DNA from: Nectonema munidae | Taxonomy: Eukaryota; Nematomorpha; Nectonematoida; Nectonematidae | DNA: 64,000 nucleotides | Reading direction: 5' to 3' | Assembly: GCA_030549495.1 (NCBI GenBank) | Contig: JAUIRK010000093.1 | Span: 1-64,000 of the forward strand | Shown: positions 1 to 12,269 of the stretch, piece after piece | Layout: each line of letters begins with the position of its first letter | How positions within the stretch are numbered: the first letter of the stretch is position 1 | The notes under the pieces: generated by a model | Database searches by the model: none | Told to the model about the DNA's origin: nothing | The model's input: the letters and a program-made list of their open reading frames with translations, nothing else | Program-made: the position numbers and the translations under genes

Positions 1-165
1 AAAACAAATTTTAGAACTAAACGCAAATTTAATTTGATACTTATATGTATTTTCAAATTCAAACTGCAAAAATTGAGTCCATAAATGAAACTAGCATGGT
101 TGATTTGGTATAAAAACATATATTTAATTGTAAAATTTGAGATGAATGTTTTTATATAAGTTATT
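1..165 (+). repeat. Copy of the right-type piggyBac subterminal repeat
   Basis: This stretch closely matches 8751-8890 inside the piggyBac-type element B, in the same orientation. It carries the hallmarks of the right-end repeat unit: a segment ending AATGAAACTAGCATGG, followed by a TTGATTTGGTATAAA block. It is cut by the window edge, so the number of copies to the left is unknown. Its orientation is opposite to what a simple inverted copy of element B would predict, so it may belong to a separate or rearranged element. Confidence 0.6.
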
Positions 166-1380
166 GATTTATATTGGATTCATATTTGAAGAAAGCACCT
201 ACATGGTATACGTATAATATAGAAAGACAAAAATGTGAAACCAACAGAAGTAATGTGATTTATTAAGATAAAAAGAAGAAAGATTTCAAATTGTTTCTAG
301 AAGTAAACCCAAGTTGATGCACTAAGACCAGGAATACTAAAAAAGAAATGCAGATATTATTTTTTGAACGGTTTAGGGCTTTAGAACGAAACCTAAGTCG
401 TTGTAGTTTGAAGAGCAGAAAAAATATATACTCAATCAAACAATTTACTAGAATCTAAATAAACAGAAATATGTATGTTAACACACAAGTTATGAATATA
501 GAAAGTATGCTTAGTATTGCTATTTCAGAAAAGGAACCAGCTATTAAAATCTAACTGATTGGGAATATAATTGTAAGTTTTTCAACAAAATCAAATATGT
601 TAATTAAATATTTTTTATCAAGTATTACAAATGCACTTTTTTACGATAATTTATTTAAGAAATGTCAGTGGTCTTAAAACTACTTTCTTAAGTCAAACAA
701 AAGAATGGAAAAGGGAAAGAAAAGAATGAGTAGGATAGCAACAGATTTTCTCAACAGAGTAAATATAAAGATGATAAAATGAAACATGCTATGTGAAACT
801 GTATATTATTAACACATTATGTTTACTATTATGTGTATATATAAGATATATAGAAGAGATAGAAAAGCATAGCTGGCTTGGTACAATATGTCTATAACTT
901 AAAATTTAATCTATACGAATTAAAAAGAAAAACTATTAAAAGTGAAGAACACAAAATACTTTCTCAAATATAATTTTTTAAAACTAGATACTTTATTAAA
1001 AGTAAAAACTAGATTTTAAAATACATTGTTATAAAAGAAATAAATACTTTTATATTCTTCCTTGGTCCTTTTAAAAATTAAATGTTAAAAAAAGTTGTCT
1101 TGAAAAGATTGATAAATAATTTAAAAAACATGTCGGATAAAATAAAAAAACTAGAAAAAAGTGATTTTATTGAATTAAAAAAAATTTACTTGAAGATTTA
1201 TGATGAAACTTTTAGAAAATCTTATTTACTATGGTTTAAACTTATTTCCAAATTTTTTTGAAGAAAACTACATTTTTCACGTAGTTGGCACAAAATACCC
1301 TAGTTGGCACAAATTAGTTACTCCCGGTCAGATTTATCAAAAATGGCACAGGTGCAAATATGTGAGAATTTAGTCACTAT
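166..1380. other. AT-rich spacer, no gene seen
   Basis: No coding sequence or recognisable repeat unit was found apart from weak echoes of the right-type subterminal repeat near 268-302. Two GTTGGCAC words sit close together at 1283-1310. The sequence may be the interior of the piggyBac-type element that ends at 3379. Confidence 0.4.
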
Positions 1381-3379
1381 CAAGATATTTTTAATTTAAA
1401 TTGAATTTGTCCATCTTTTTCCTTTTGTGTCAAAGAGATAATTTTTTAGATGAACAACGTTGACAACTTTTTGTAATTGAACAATCAACATCACGAATGA
1501 TTCATCAGAAAAAATCCTTTGAAATAAGATTGGTTGACAAATATTCAGGCCTGATAATAAAATACACGATACTGATAAAAAAAAGTCTAAGATCATCCAG
1601 AAGATTCTTTAATAAATATGCTCTGAGAGAGGAAAAAAGTCATTTTATCATTATAAAAAAATTTTTGAACACACATTGAAGAATATAAATTTCTAATGAA
1701 AAAAGAGCTACAAAGAAAGGATCATCATGGAATGAATACCAAAATTACATACTGTAAATTATAATATGACGTAGAGACTATGAGCCGAAAAGATAGAGGT
1801 CCTATCGAGTTATATAAGTTACTGTAGAATGAAATAATTTGAGTGAATTAAACACCTAAAGTTGGTTTAATAAATTAAGAAAATAATTACCAGAGAAATA
1901 CTGCAAGTAGAAGTTATTTTTATGTTTATATATTTGACATTGATTTACAGGTTTAATCGATTTTTTGACAGGTTTTATTAATTTCATAAAAAATGAACAT
2001 CACCATTAAATTCTGCATACTTGAAATGTATAAAAAACTTTAAAAGAATCAAAATTTTAATTTGACATGGGCTGTCATATTTAAATTATTTTGTCAGGTT
2101 TGACTAATTTTTTATAAAAAAAAAAGGAATATAACCAGTAAACACAGCCTACTTGAAAATGGGTATATGTGTGTAAAAAACATTATATAATTATTTAGAT
2201 AAAAAGTTTCTTTTTTGAGATGAGTTGTCATATGTAAATCACTTTTTTGACAGGTTTGAATGATTTTCATAAAAAATGAATATCACCACTGAATTCAGCA
2301 TATTTGAAAATGGGTATACATGTGTAAAAAACTTTATATACTTATTTAGATAAAAAGTTCCTTTTTGAGATGAGCTGTCACATTTAGATCAATTTTTTGA
2401 AAGGTTTGATTGATTTTCATAAAAAATGAATTCAGCATATTTGAAAATGGGTATACATGTGTAAAAAACTCTATATACTTATTTAGATAAAAAGTTCCTT
2501 TTTGAGATGAGCTGTCACATTTAGATAAATTTTTTGACAGGTTTGATTGATTTTCATAAAAAATGAATATCACCACTGAATTCAGCTTACTTGAAAATGG
2601 GTATACATGTGTAAAAAACTTTATATACTTATTTAGATAAAAAGTTTCTTTTTTGAGATGAGCTGTCACATTTAGATCAATTTTTTGACAGGTTTGATTG
2701 ATTTTCATAAAAAATAAATATCACCACTGAATTCAGCATATTTGAAAATGGGTATACATGTGTAAAAAACTTTATATACTTATTTAGATAAAAAGTTCTT
2801 GAAAATGGGTATACATGTGTAAAAACTTTATATAATTATTTAGATAAAAAGTTTCTTTTTTGAGATGAGCTGTCACATTTAGATCAATTTTTTGACAGGT
2901 TTGATTGATTTTCATAAAAAATGAATATAACCACTGAATTCAGCTTACTTGAAAATGGGTATACATGTGTAAAAAACTTTATATACTTATTTAGATAAAA
3001 AGTTCCTTTTTGAGATGAGCTGTCACATTTAGATCAATTTTTTGACAGGTTTGATTGATTTTCATAAAAAATGAATATCACCACTGAATTCAGCATACTT
3101 GAAAATGGGTATACATGTGTAAAAAACTTTATATACTTATTTAGATAAAAAATTCCTTTTTGAGATGAGCTCAAATATAAATCAATTTTTTGACAGATTT
3201 GATTGATTTTGATAAAAAAAATGGACATCACCACTGAATTCAGCATCGTTGAAATATATATGTAACATTAAAAATATTTATAAAAACTTATTAATCTCTG
3301 AGAAAAATAGGGGGGGGGGGGCACTTTACGCCCCCCAGCACTTGAGCGAACAAATTTTGACTAGCACTAATAGGGTTAA
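1381..3379 (-). mobile_element. piggyBac-type element A, array-bearing end
   Basis: This is one end of a piggyBac-type DNA transposon, reading out at the TTAA at 3376-3379. The last bases, AGCACTAATAGGG before TTAA, are the reverse complement of the left end of element B at 5859. The whole 1.4-3.4 kb stretch is an inverted copy of 5859-7735. It contains a unique block (1385-1965) and about eight tandem copies of a roughly 150-bp unit (1970-3250) containing CACTGAATTCAGC and GGGTATACATGTGT, then a G-run of ten at 3311. TTAA target sites and CCC...GGG ends are diagnostic of the piggyBac superfamily. No transposase is seen in this part. Open frames over 2346-3246 are products of the repeat unit. 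Confidence 0.8.
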
Positions 3380-3800
3380 ATTATAGATGTGCATTTTCTC
3401 TATTCTCAAACAAATAGGAAAAGGTCGCTTTTTAAATTTAAAAAATCTCTCAAATTTTTTACTAATAAAATTCTTAAAAAAAAGATATTTATTTAATAAG
3501 GCACAAATCTTTAAGAGATTTTACTTGATTAAAATTATAGAATAACTATTACACAGGATATTATACACTGAATTTATAACCTTATAAATTTTGTAATAAA
3601 AAAAGCTGTGACTAGTCAAATTAACACCCCACGGTACCTTTACCTAGAAAAACTTACATAAAAAAAATTTTTAACAAAATATAAAAAAATAATTATACAG
3701 TTGAATAATTTGAAAAATAAAGATAAAATAATTAATAAATATAAAAAAATTAAATAATAGTTTTTAAGTTTTTATTTAAAGTTAAAAATATTTTTAATAG
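3380..3800. other. AT-rich spacer, nothing recognised
   Basis: Low-complexity AT-rich DNA between the end of element A and a pogo-like terminus. I see no coding potential. Confidence 0.4.
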
Positions 3801-4051
3801 ATAAAATTTGAAAAACCACTTGTAGCCATTTTAGAACTTTGGTAAAATAAAATGGTTTTTTGAAAAAGCCATAAATAAGAGGTAAATAATACCAAAAAAA
3901 CGTTAAATAAGGTCGCATGTCGCATAACACAGGGTCGTATAATAAAGGTAAAAATCTATTCATAGTCTAATAAACAAACTTTTGAAAAATTTTAGGTCTC
4001 TGTTAACAGAGAGTCGTATATTAAAGGTATCGCTGTAGACAGGTTTTACTG
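3800..4051 (-). mobile_element. Pogo/Tigger-like terminus or MITE
   Basis: Read on the minus strand, this stretch starts after a TA at 4050-4051 with CAGTAAAACCTGTCTACAGC and continues with blocks of the type TTATACGAC and ATGCGACC. That layout (CAGT plus AACCT, then short repeats of 'tacgac') is typical of pogo/Tigger termini and TA target sites. A matching opposite end was not located, so this may be a solo end. Confidence 0.45.
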
Positions 4052-4059
4052 TATTTGTA

Positions 4060-4960
4060 TTATTGTTTTTTTTTCAAAGTAATTGACAAATTTGAAATCA
4101 AATATGAAAAATTTTCCTTCTTTCTATATTTATATTATAGTTTTTTTCAAACTATTTTTTAAAGAAAATATCAAACAGAAAATCTTTTTTTCAAAGAAAT
4201 TATGTTACATTCCGAAAAGTAATAGAATAAATTTTCCCTCTTTCTATATTTATATTGTTTTTTTCAGAATTATTTTTTCAGGAAATTATCATCAAACAGA
4301 AAATGTTTTCTTACTGTAACAATTTATTTTCAAAGCAATTATGTTACATTTCAAAAAGTAACTGATAAATTTTCCCATTTTCTATGAATATTTATATTAT
4401 TGTTTTATTTCCAAACTATTTTTTCAGGAAAATATCATCCAACAGAAAACATTTTTTTAATATAGCAATCTTTTTCAAAGCAAGTATGTTACATTTCGAA
4501 AAGTAATTGACAAATTTGAAATCAAATACAATAAAATTTTTCCTCTTTCTATATTTATATTATTGTTTCTTTTCAGAATTATTTTTTCAGGAAATTATCA
4601 AACAGAAAATGTTTTCTTACTGTAACAATCTATTTTCAAAGCAATTATGTTGCATTTCAAAAAGTAACTGATTAATTTGACATCAAATAAAATAAATTTT
4701 CCCATTTTCTATAAATTTTTTATTGTTTTTTTTCCAAACTATTTTTTCAGTAAAATATCATCAAACAGAAAACATTTTTTTAATGTAGCAATCTTTTTCA
4801 AAGCAAGTATGTTACATTTCGAAAAGTAATTGACAATTTTGAAAACAAATACAATAAAATTTTCTCTCTTTCTATATTTATATTATTGTTTCTTTTCAGA
4901 ATTATTTTTTCAGGAAATTATCATCAAACATTATCACACAATATACCATCTTCTATTTCA
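4060..4960 (+). repeat. Tandem array, about 140-163 bp unit
   Basis: Six imperfect direct copies begin near 4078, 4218, 4359, 4502, 4661 and 4824. Each carries the words TTTCGAAAAGTAATTGACAA (or close), CTTTCTATATTTATATTATT and TTTTTCAGGAAATTATCA. A single further copy in the same orientation lies at 10255-10440, on the far side of element B. Two long open frames in 4083-4319 are by-products of the repeat. Confidence 0.75.
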
Positions 4961-5010
4961 GAAGCTTCGAATCATTTTAATTATACTAGTACCAATCCTT
5001 CTCCATTAGT

Positions 5011-5763
5011 ATGGCGTCCAATGGTAGGTATGTAACTGACAACTCTAATGTTGATCAACAGTCTGCTTCTAGTCCAGAAAGGGAAGAGATTAGAACTCCC
5101 TCTTTTTAGCAGTCTCCCCCTGTTCCTGATACTCCTCCTCCTAGAATTGCTGCCGCCAGAAGAGTTGTTATGGAGTCCATCCCCTTGGCTGAGGTTGGAT
5201 TGGTGGATAGAGGCACTAGCCGTAGGTGATACACTTACATGTCATCGCCTGTGAATGCAGATGAAGTGATGATAGGAGCTTTAATTCCTCATGCCGATTG
5301 TTATGTGCCGGGTAATCTTTTCTCGCTGATAACTTGGACCCAGAGGCGTTGAAAGGAAGAACTTATACGGGCGATCAGGTTATCCATACTGCGGAAAGAA
5401 TCAAAAGTGACTCATGAAGAGTTTCTGCCAGACGCAGATTATTTAAAAGATGTCAAGTGGTTAAGGACGACAGCGCAAACTGTACGGTCTATTGATGGAT
5501 TGAGACAAGCTATTCAAACTGCTATGAGAGTAGGTAAAGAGAAGCCGACTTATAGGTCAGGAAAGAATATAATGCTTATTTTAAAGTGGATAACTGTCAG
5601 TAATGAGACGAAGAGTGAACTGGAGACATGGGTCAGAATAAATGCCAACTCTGAGCCTGGGAAGAGATCCCCATGGTCCTCTAGAGACATGACACTTATT
5701 GAGGCATGCAACTTTATTGGCTACCTCGGTTCTCTCAGCTTCTTTTACAATCTTAGAGCTTGA
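5011..5763 (+). pseudogene. Unclassified broken coding remnant
   Basis: This stretch is markedly less AT-rich than its surroundings and uses varied codons, as a real coding sequence would. The longest open piece, 5407-5763, gives 118 residues rich in charged amino acids and tryptophan, ending just before a TGA at 5761. An ATG at 5011 opens the upstream part, which includes a proline-rich patch. I do not recognise the family. It lies directly downstream of the 4060-4960 array and about 100 bp upstream of the element B insertion. It could be a former host gene or part of a virus-like or mobile element. It is treated as a fossil, with several breaks, and no function is proposed. Confidence 0.45.
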
Positions 5764-5979
5764 CAGAGATGTGAAAGGCTTTGAAAACTGACTTTTTTAA
5801 CTATCATTCTTTATTACTCTTATATCACTTTGTCTTAGTAATTATAATGTTTTCAATCTTAACCCTATTAGTGCTGGGCAAAATTTGTCCGCTCAAGTGC
5901 TGGGAGTAAAGTGCCCCCCCCCCTATTTTTCTCAGATATTATTAAGTTTTTATAAATATTTTTAATGTTACATATATAT

Positions 5980-6800
5980 TTCAACTATGCTGAATTCAGT
6001 GGTGATGTCCATTTTTTTTTTATCAAAATCAATCAAATCTGTCAAAAAATTGATTTATATTTGACAACTCATCTCAAAAAGGAACTTTTTATTTAAATAA
6101 TTATATAAAGTTTTTTACGCATGTATACTCATTTTCAAATATGCTGAATTCAGTGGCGATATTCATTTTTTTATAAAAATCAATCAAACCTGTCAAAAAA
6201 TTGATCTAAATGTGACAGGTTATCTCAAAAAGGAACTTTTTATCTAAATAAATATATAAAGTTTTTTACACATGTATACCCATTTCCAAATATGCTGAAT
6301 CCAGTCGTGATATTCATTTTTTATGAAAATCAATCAAACCTGTCAAAAAATTGATCTAAATGTGACAGCTCATATCAAAAAGAACTTTTTATCTAAATAA
6401 TTATATAAAGTTTTTTACACATGTAATACCCATTTTCAGATATGGTGAATTCAGTGGTGATAATCATTTTTTATGAAAATCAATCAAACTGTCAAAAAAT
6501 TGATCTAAATGTGACAGCTCATCTCAAAAAAGAAACTTATTATCTAAATAATTATATAATGTTTTTTACATATATACACCCATTTTCAAGCATGCTGAAT
6601 TAAGAGGTGATATTCATTTTTTTTTTTATAAAAATCAATTAAAGTTATCAAAGCATTGATTTATATGATAGCTCATCTTAAAAAGAAACTTTTTATCTAA
6701 GTAATAATATAAAGTTTTTTACACATATATACCCATTTTTAAGCATGCGTAATTCAGTGGTGATATTCATTTTTTTTATAAAAACAATCAAAACTGTCAA
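5980..6800 (+). repeat. Left-type subterminal tandem array of element B
   Basis: Five to six copies of the roughly 150-bp unit are recognisable by GCTGAATTCAGTGGTGAT and AATCAATCAAACCTGTCA. These are the same unit as in 1970-3250, in the opposite orientation. More diverged copies continue to about 7100. Confidence 0.8.
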
Positions 6801-8199
6801 AAAATTGATTTATCTCAAAAAGAAAGGATCAGGCAGTTTTTTGAATTAGAGAATTACGTTTAATAGAAAGTATAGGAAGTTGATGAAGTTTACCGTGTAT
6901 GGCATTTTACACACATATACCCATTTTCAAGTAAGCTGTGTTTACTGGTTATATTCCTTTATTTATAAATATTAGTCAAACCTGACAAAATAATTTAAAT
7001 ATGACAGCCCATGTCAAAATTAAAATTTTTATTCTTTTAAAGTTTTTTATACATTTCAAGTATGCAGAATTTAATGGTGATGTTCATTATGAAATCAATA
7101 AAACCTGTCAAAAAATCGATTAAACCTGTAAATCAATGTCAAATATATAAACATAAAAATAACTTCTACTTGAAGTATTTCTCTGGTAATTATTTTCTTA
7201 ATTTATTTAATAATCCAACTTTAGGTGTTTAATTCACTCAAAATATTTCATTCTACAGTAACTTATGTAACTCGATAGGACCTCCATCTTTTTGGCTACA
7301 AATTCGTTATCGGCTCGTAGTCTCTACGTCATATTATAATTTACAGTATGTAATTTTGGTATTCATTCTATGATGATCCTTTCTTGGTAGCTCTTTTTTC
7401 ATTAGAAATTTATATTCTTCAATGTGTGTTCGAAAATTTTTTTATAAGGATAAAATTACTTTTTTCCTCTCTCAAAGCATTCTGATTAAAGAATCTTCTT
7501 GATGATTTTAGACTTGTTTATCAGTATCGTGTATTTTATTATCAGGCCTAAATATTTGTCAACCAATCTCATTTCAAAGGATTTTTTCTGATGAATCATT
7601 CGTGATGTTGATTGTTCAATTAGAAAAAGTTGTCAACGTTCTTCATCTAAAAAATGATCTTTGACACAAAAGGAAAAAGATGGACAAATTCAATTTAAAT
7701 TAAAAATATCTTGATAGTGACATCATATATTGGCATCTGTGCCATTTTTGATAAATCTGACCTATTCTAAATTTTTAGATTTCCTACCCATTTTAGCTAA
7801 ATGTTAACTGTATTCCTAGATGATAAGCTATAGATTTAAATATTTTTCATTTGTAAAAGAAGAACTTCTTTTTCAAAGTCAAAATCTTTTTTGAAGTATC
7901 TAATATTATATAATTAAACCACTTCCTAGTTCATTAGAACATTGTAGATCTTCCATTTAGTTAAGATACATATTTTTTTTAATTATTTGTTTTGATCACA
8001 TGTTCTCTTTTCAATTAGTTTTCAACTTGGTTCCTTCTCTCATACAAATTTTCAAAAGATTTTATAATACGTTTTATTTTTTTTAATAAATATTTCATAC
8101 TCAAGATGATTGTAGAAAGTTTTATAAGCAAAAATATACAAAAAAAAAAGTATATTTTTACTATATACCTAATATGCAGCCATTTTTTGAAAATTTTTT

Positions 8200-9780
8200 A
8201 CAGAACTGATTTTCAGGCATACATTACTAATTCAATTGCGGCTTCGAGATATTTTTTAACCGTATTATCCAAAAATCAGTACAGAAATAAAATAAGCATA
8301 GTCGATTTGGTATAAAACAGATATTTTATTTTTTTGAAAATATTTTTGAAAACAGTATCTAGAAGTAAACCGCAAATCTGATTCAAGCTTCCAGATATTT
8401 TAAAACTATAAATGCCAAACCTGAGTCCAAAAATGAAACCAGCATCTTCCATTTGGCATAAAAACAGATATTTTATTTAAATTTCAAAAATATTTCTGTA
8501 GACAAAGACGTAAATCGAAAATTTAATTGACACTTTCAGACATTTAAAACCTCTAATTGCAAAAAATGATTTCAGAAATAAAAATTATCATGGTGGAATT
8601 GGTTTAAAAACATATATTTCGTGTAAAATTAGAGAGAATATTTTGGGATATAGTTTTCAGACATAAACTACAAATTTGATTGACACTTGCAGTAAAACCT
8701 CTAAATGCGAAAACTGTGTTCAGAAATGAAATCATCATGATCTATTTGCAATAATAACAAATTTTAGAACTAAACGCAAATTTAATTGATACGTATTTTC
8801 AAATTCAAACTGCAAAAATTGAGTCCATAAATGAAACTAGCATGGTTGATTTGGTATAAACACATATACTTAATTGTAAAATTTGAATGAATGTTTTTGG
8901 AGACAATTTTTAGAAGTAAACCGCAAATTTGATTAACACTTATAGCTATTTTCACATCCTAAATGTAAAAAATGAGTTTAGAAATGAAAATAGCATGATT
9001 GATTTGGTATAAAAACATATATTTCAAGAGAATATTTTTGGAGACAATTTTCAGAAGTAAACCGCAAATTTGATTAATACTTATAGGTATTTTCAAATCC
9101 TAAATGTAAAAAATGAGTTCAAAAATGAAAACAGCATGATCGATTTGGTATAAAAATAAATATTTCAGGCAAAATTGAGAGAATATTTTGGAGATAGCTT
9201 TTAGAAGTAAATCGCAAATTTTGACTGATATTTTAAAACCTCTAAATTTTCAGAAATGAAAACAGCATGGTTGATTTGCTATAAAACATATATTTCATTG
9301 TAAAATTTGAATGAATGTGTTTGGAGACAATTTTTAGAAGTAAACCGCAAATTTGATTAAGACTTATAGGTATTTTCACATCCTAAACGTAAAAAATGAG
9401 TCCAGAAATGAAACCAGCATGGCCGATTTAGTATAACACATATATTTGATTGTAAAATTTAAATGAATGTTTTTGGAGATAATTTTTAGAAGTAAACCGC
9501 AAATTTGATTAACACTTATAGGTATTTCCAGATCCTAAACGTAAAAAATTAGTCCAGAAATGAAACCAGCATGGCCGATTTAGTATAAAATATATTTTAT
9601 GTAAAATGTGAAGGAATGTTTTTGGAGACAATTTTCAGAAGTAAACCGCAAATTTGATTAATACTTTTAGGTATTTTCAAATCCTAAGTGTAAAAAATGA
9701 GTCCAGAAATGAAAACAGCATGACCGATTTAGTATAAAAACATATATTTTATGTAAAATTTGAAGGTATATTTTATTCGG
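8200..9780 (+). repeat. Right-type subterminal tandem array of element B
   Basis: About ten copies of a 140-153 bp unit with the words AGAAGTAAACCGCAAATTTG, TATAGGTATTTTCA and GAAATGAAACCAGCATGG. AAACCGCAAATTTG occurs near 8919, 9061, 9343, 9496 and 9644. The unit is unrelated by eye to the left-type unit. The same array occurs at 25490-26350. Confidence 0.8.
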
Positions 9781-10157
9781 TATATTTTTGATTAATCAAA
9801 ATTTTGATTGACATTTTCTAAAAAGTAGCTATGATTATTTGAAAAAATTAAATATATAAAGTGTTATGCGTTCCAAACTGTATATAATTATAAATTTTCA
9901 GGGTATTATATAATATAGATCCTAAGTTATACGGTTAAGTACAGATAATGTCAAAATTTTAATTTTTTATTTTGATTGACAGTTTTGGACATGAAGGGGT
10001 CATTCAACTACCATGAAAATGGTTTCAAAAGATGCAGCTAGCGATTTTAGGAAAAGTCATAAAATTAGAAGGGATATGATTCAGCCAATTTTCTACAATT
10101 AATTTTTTAGTGAAGGGGGGGGGGGCGTTTTACGCCCCCCAGCACTAATAGGGTTAA

Positions 10158-10869
10158 CCATTTAACTTTTTTAGCTAGAATATCTTTATATTTGCATTCT
10201 TTTAATTCTTGCATATTGCAATTAGAACCTCAAAATTAATAGTCTTTTATAGAAAAAAAAACAGAAAATGTTTTTTAGGAAAATATCTACATAATTATGT
10301 TACATTTCGAAAAGTAATTGACAAATTTGAAATCGAATAGAATAAATTTTCTGTATTTATAGATTTATATTATTGTTTGTTTTCAAGACTATTTTTTCAG
10401 GAAAATATCATTAAAAACAGAAAATTTTTTTTAAAGCAAGCTTTTTTCAAAGTGCTTAAAAAACATGCTTACCTACTGGTTTTGTCTAAAATTAAAGCAT
10501 CAAATGCTGCTTATAACAACTCTTCTCTTTGTGTTTATAACCTCCTTTCTCTATTTGTGTCTTATTTCTTTGTTAAGGTTTTATCATGGTTAATATTTCT
10601 TATCTTCGTTTCTCATAGCAAAGAGAAATAATAATTTTTCTTTATTTTGATTTTATTTGCTTTATATTGTTCATATAAAGCCCATTGTCAAAAATAATTC
10701 ATTATTTCATTTTAATTTGTAAATTTAAATTTTTTAAGGTGGGGCCCGGCCCCATAGCTGGCTACGTGTTTCTTTCACATCTGAATAATTGATACAATGC
10801 GAACTATTGTTATAACATATGTTTCAAGTCTAGAAATCTGTAAGCTTGTATTGCTCTGTATTGTTTTGT
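10158..10869. other. Spacer with one stray 150-bp-class repeat copy
   Basis: A single copy of the 4060-4960 repeat unit lies at 10255-10440. The rest is AT-rich, with no supported gene. The open frame at 10377-10631 has low-complexity composition and begins inside the repeat copy. Confidence 0.5.
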
Positions 10870-11966
10870 GACAATTGCACTCTTGATCCAACTGACAAAT
10901 GCGTAAAAGTTCGACCACTTTTAGATTTAATAAGAAACAAATGTCAAAAATTGGCTTTGTTGACAAAAAAAGTTAATGTTACAAGTCAATGATTCCTTTA
11001 TTATGGAAAGTTTGGCCAAACACGCAAAGAATACCAATGAAACCAATTCGTTCAGGATACAAAATCTGGTGCTACTTACATGGAGCATAGCTTTATGATT
11101 TTGAAGTATATCAAGGTAAAGGTTCAAAAAATGAATTTAGTAAAAACTTTGGTTTAGGACCAAGTGTTGTTCTTGGTCTACTAAAATCTTTAACAGAATG
11201 AAATTTTACAGTATACATTGACAACTACTTTAACTCAATACCACTTTTAAAATACTTGAAAAACCTGCACAGGAACAATAAAAGCTAACATGATACAAGA
11301 TTGTCCCTTAATTTCAAAAACCGAATTTAAAAAGAAGAAAAAAGGTTCTATTGTAGGTTATAAAGATGCGAATAGTGGCATTGAATTAGTGATGTGGAAT
11401 GATAATGGGCCTGTGATAGCTGCATCTAATTTTGAAAGCATTGAGCCTTTGGGGCTTGCAAAAAAATGGGCACTACAGTTGAAAGAATATGTTATCGTTT
11501 CAAGACCATCAATGATTGGCAATTATAATAAATCAATGAGTGGTACTGATCAGATGGATCAAGCTTTATCAACCTACAGGCCCTTTATCAGAAATAGAAA
11601 ATGGTATTAGCCATTTTTTTATATTGTTTAGAAGTTAGCATGTACAATTTATGGTTATTACATAAAAGTATTGAAGAACCATGCACATTTTTGGAACACA
11701 TACGGTCAATTGCGACTTCGTATTTGCACATTTATTGTCATGATAAAAAAGTTATTCCAACAAAAATTACAGTTTTTCACAATAACCGTGTTTCTAGGCG
11801 AATTGATGATTCAATGCGATATGATGGCTTGAATAATTTTCCTGGAATGGGTGACAATAAATCGAGATGTGCTCTCTGTGGCAAAACAACAAAAAGAAAG
11901 TGCACAAAGTGCAATCTTAAAATCCATGATTATTGTTTTTCAGCTTTTCATGGATTAAAAGAATAG
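10870..11966 (+). pseudogene. piggyBac transposase relic 1
   Basis: A decayed piggyBac transposase in at least three frames. Recognisable in order: RPLLDLIRNK (about 10895); SMIPLLW followed by PMKPIRSGYKIWC (about 10985-11080), the region just after the first catalytic Asp; YDFEVYQGKGSKN and GLGPSVVL (about 11095-11180); YIDNYFNSIPLL (about 11215), holding the second catalytic Asp; WNDNGPV (about 11395), the likely third Asp; GTDQMDQALSTYRPFIRNRKW (about 11540) split as one motif; and a C-terminal Cys-rich domain CALCGKTTKRKCTKCN with HDYC (11870-11935). The first catalytic Asp is not seen: the expected DESMI reads as KSMI. Stops and frameshifts around 11040, 11200 and 11605 confirm it is dead. 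It was probably the transposase of the CCCTATTAG-end family, because a matching right end follows at 12486. Confidence 0.85.
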
Positions 11967-12269
11967 CTTATTCAAATAAAGTTTGTATTATTATTTTATT
12001 TCAGCAATAATATATATAAACAAAAAATATTATTCTTAGATACTCAACAACTTCTAAAGTAAGAGTAACAAAAAAAATTTACAGTTTAGCACAAGTTTCA
12101 TTTTTAAAAGTTTAAAGATTTATGTTGATTTTAGGCAACATCCCCGCGTTGCCCAAAAGCAACACATAAATTCAGACATTCATAGATATGGTCTAGAAAA
12201 ATTATTACAAAAATTAAAAATTTTATACTAAAATTAAGTAAAAATAATAACAAGTTTTGTTCTTAAAAA

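Larger units (their letters stand above)
5859..10157 (+). mobile_element. piggyBac-type element B, both ends present
   Basis: A 4.3-kb non-autonomous piggyBac-type element. It starts at TTAA (5859-5862) followed by CCCTATTAGTGCTGGG and ends with CCCAGCACTAATAGGG followed by TTAA (10154-10157), giving a 16-bp terminal inverted repeat and the TTAA target duplication typical of piggyBac. No transposase was found. Almost all of the interior is repeats: a left-type array of a roughly 150-bp unit (5980-6800, with degenerate copies to 7100), a unique block (7100-7745), and a right-type array of a different 140-153 bp unit (8200-9780) followed by a unique 370-bp end. It must rely on a transposase encoded elsewhere. 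The insertion site reads as TTTTCAATC, TTAA, CCATTTAAC when the element is removed. Confidence 0.88.

Noticed and set aside
2346-3246. Minus-strand frames of 70-120 aa
   Set aside because: They repeat the same sequence several times because they lie in the 150-bp tandem array; not a gene.
5048-5254. Leucine/proline-rich 68-aa frame
   Set aside because: Shadow frame of the unclassified remnant; composition is an artefact of CTC/CTT runs.
1970-9780. CRISPR-like arrays
   Set aside because: The repeats are head-to-tail units of about 150 bp with no distinct spacers, within a eukaryotic transposon.
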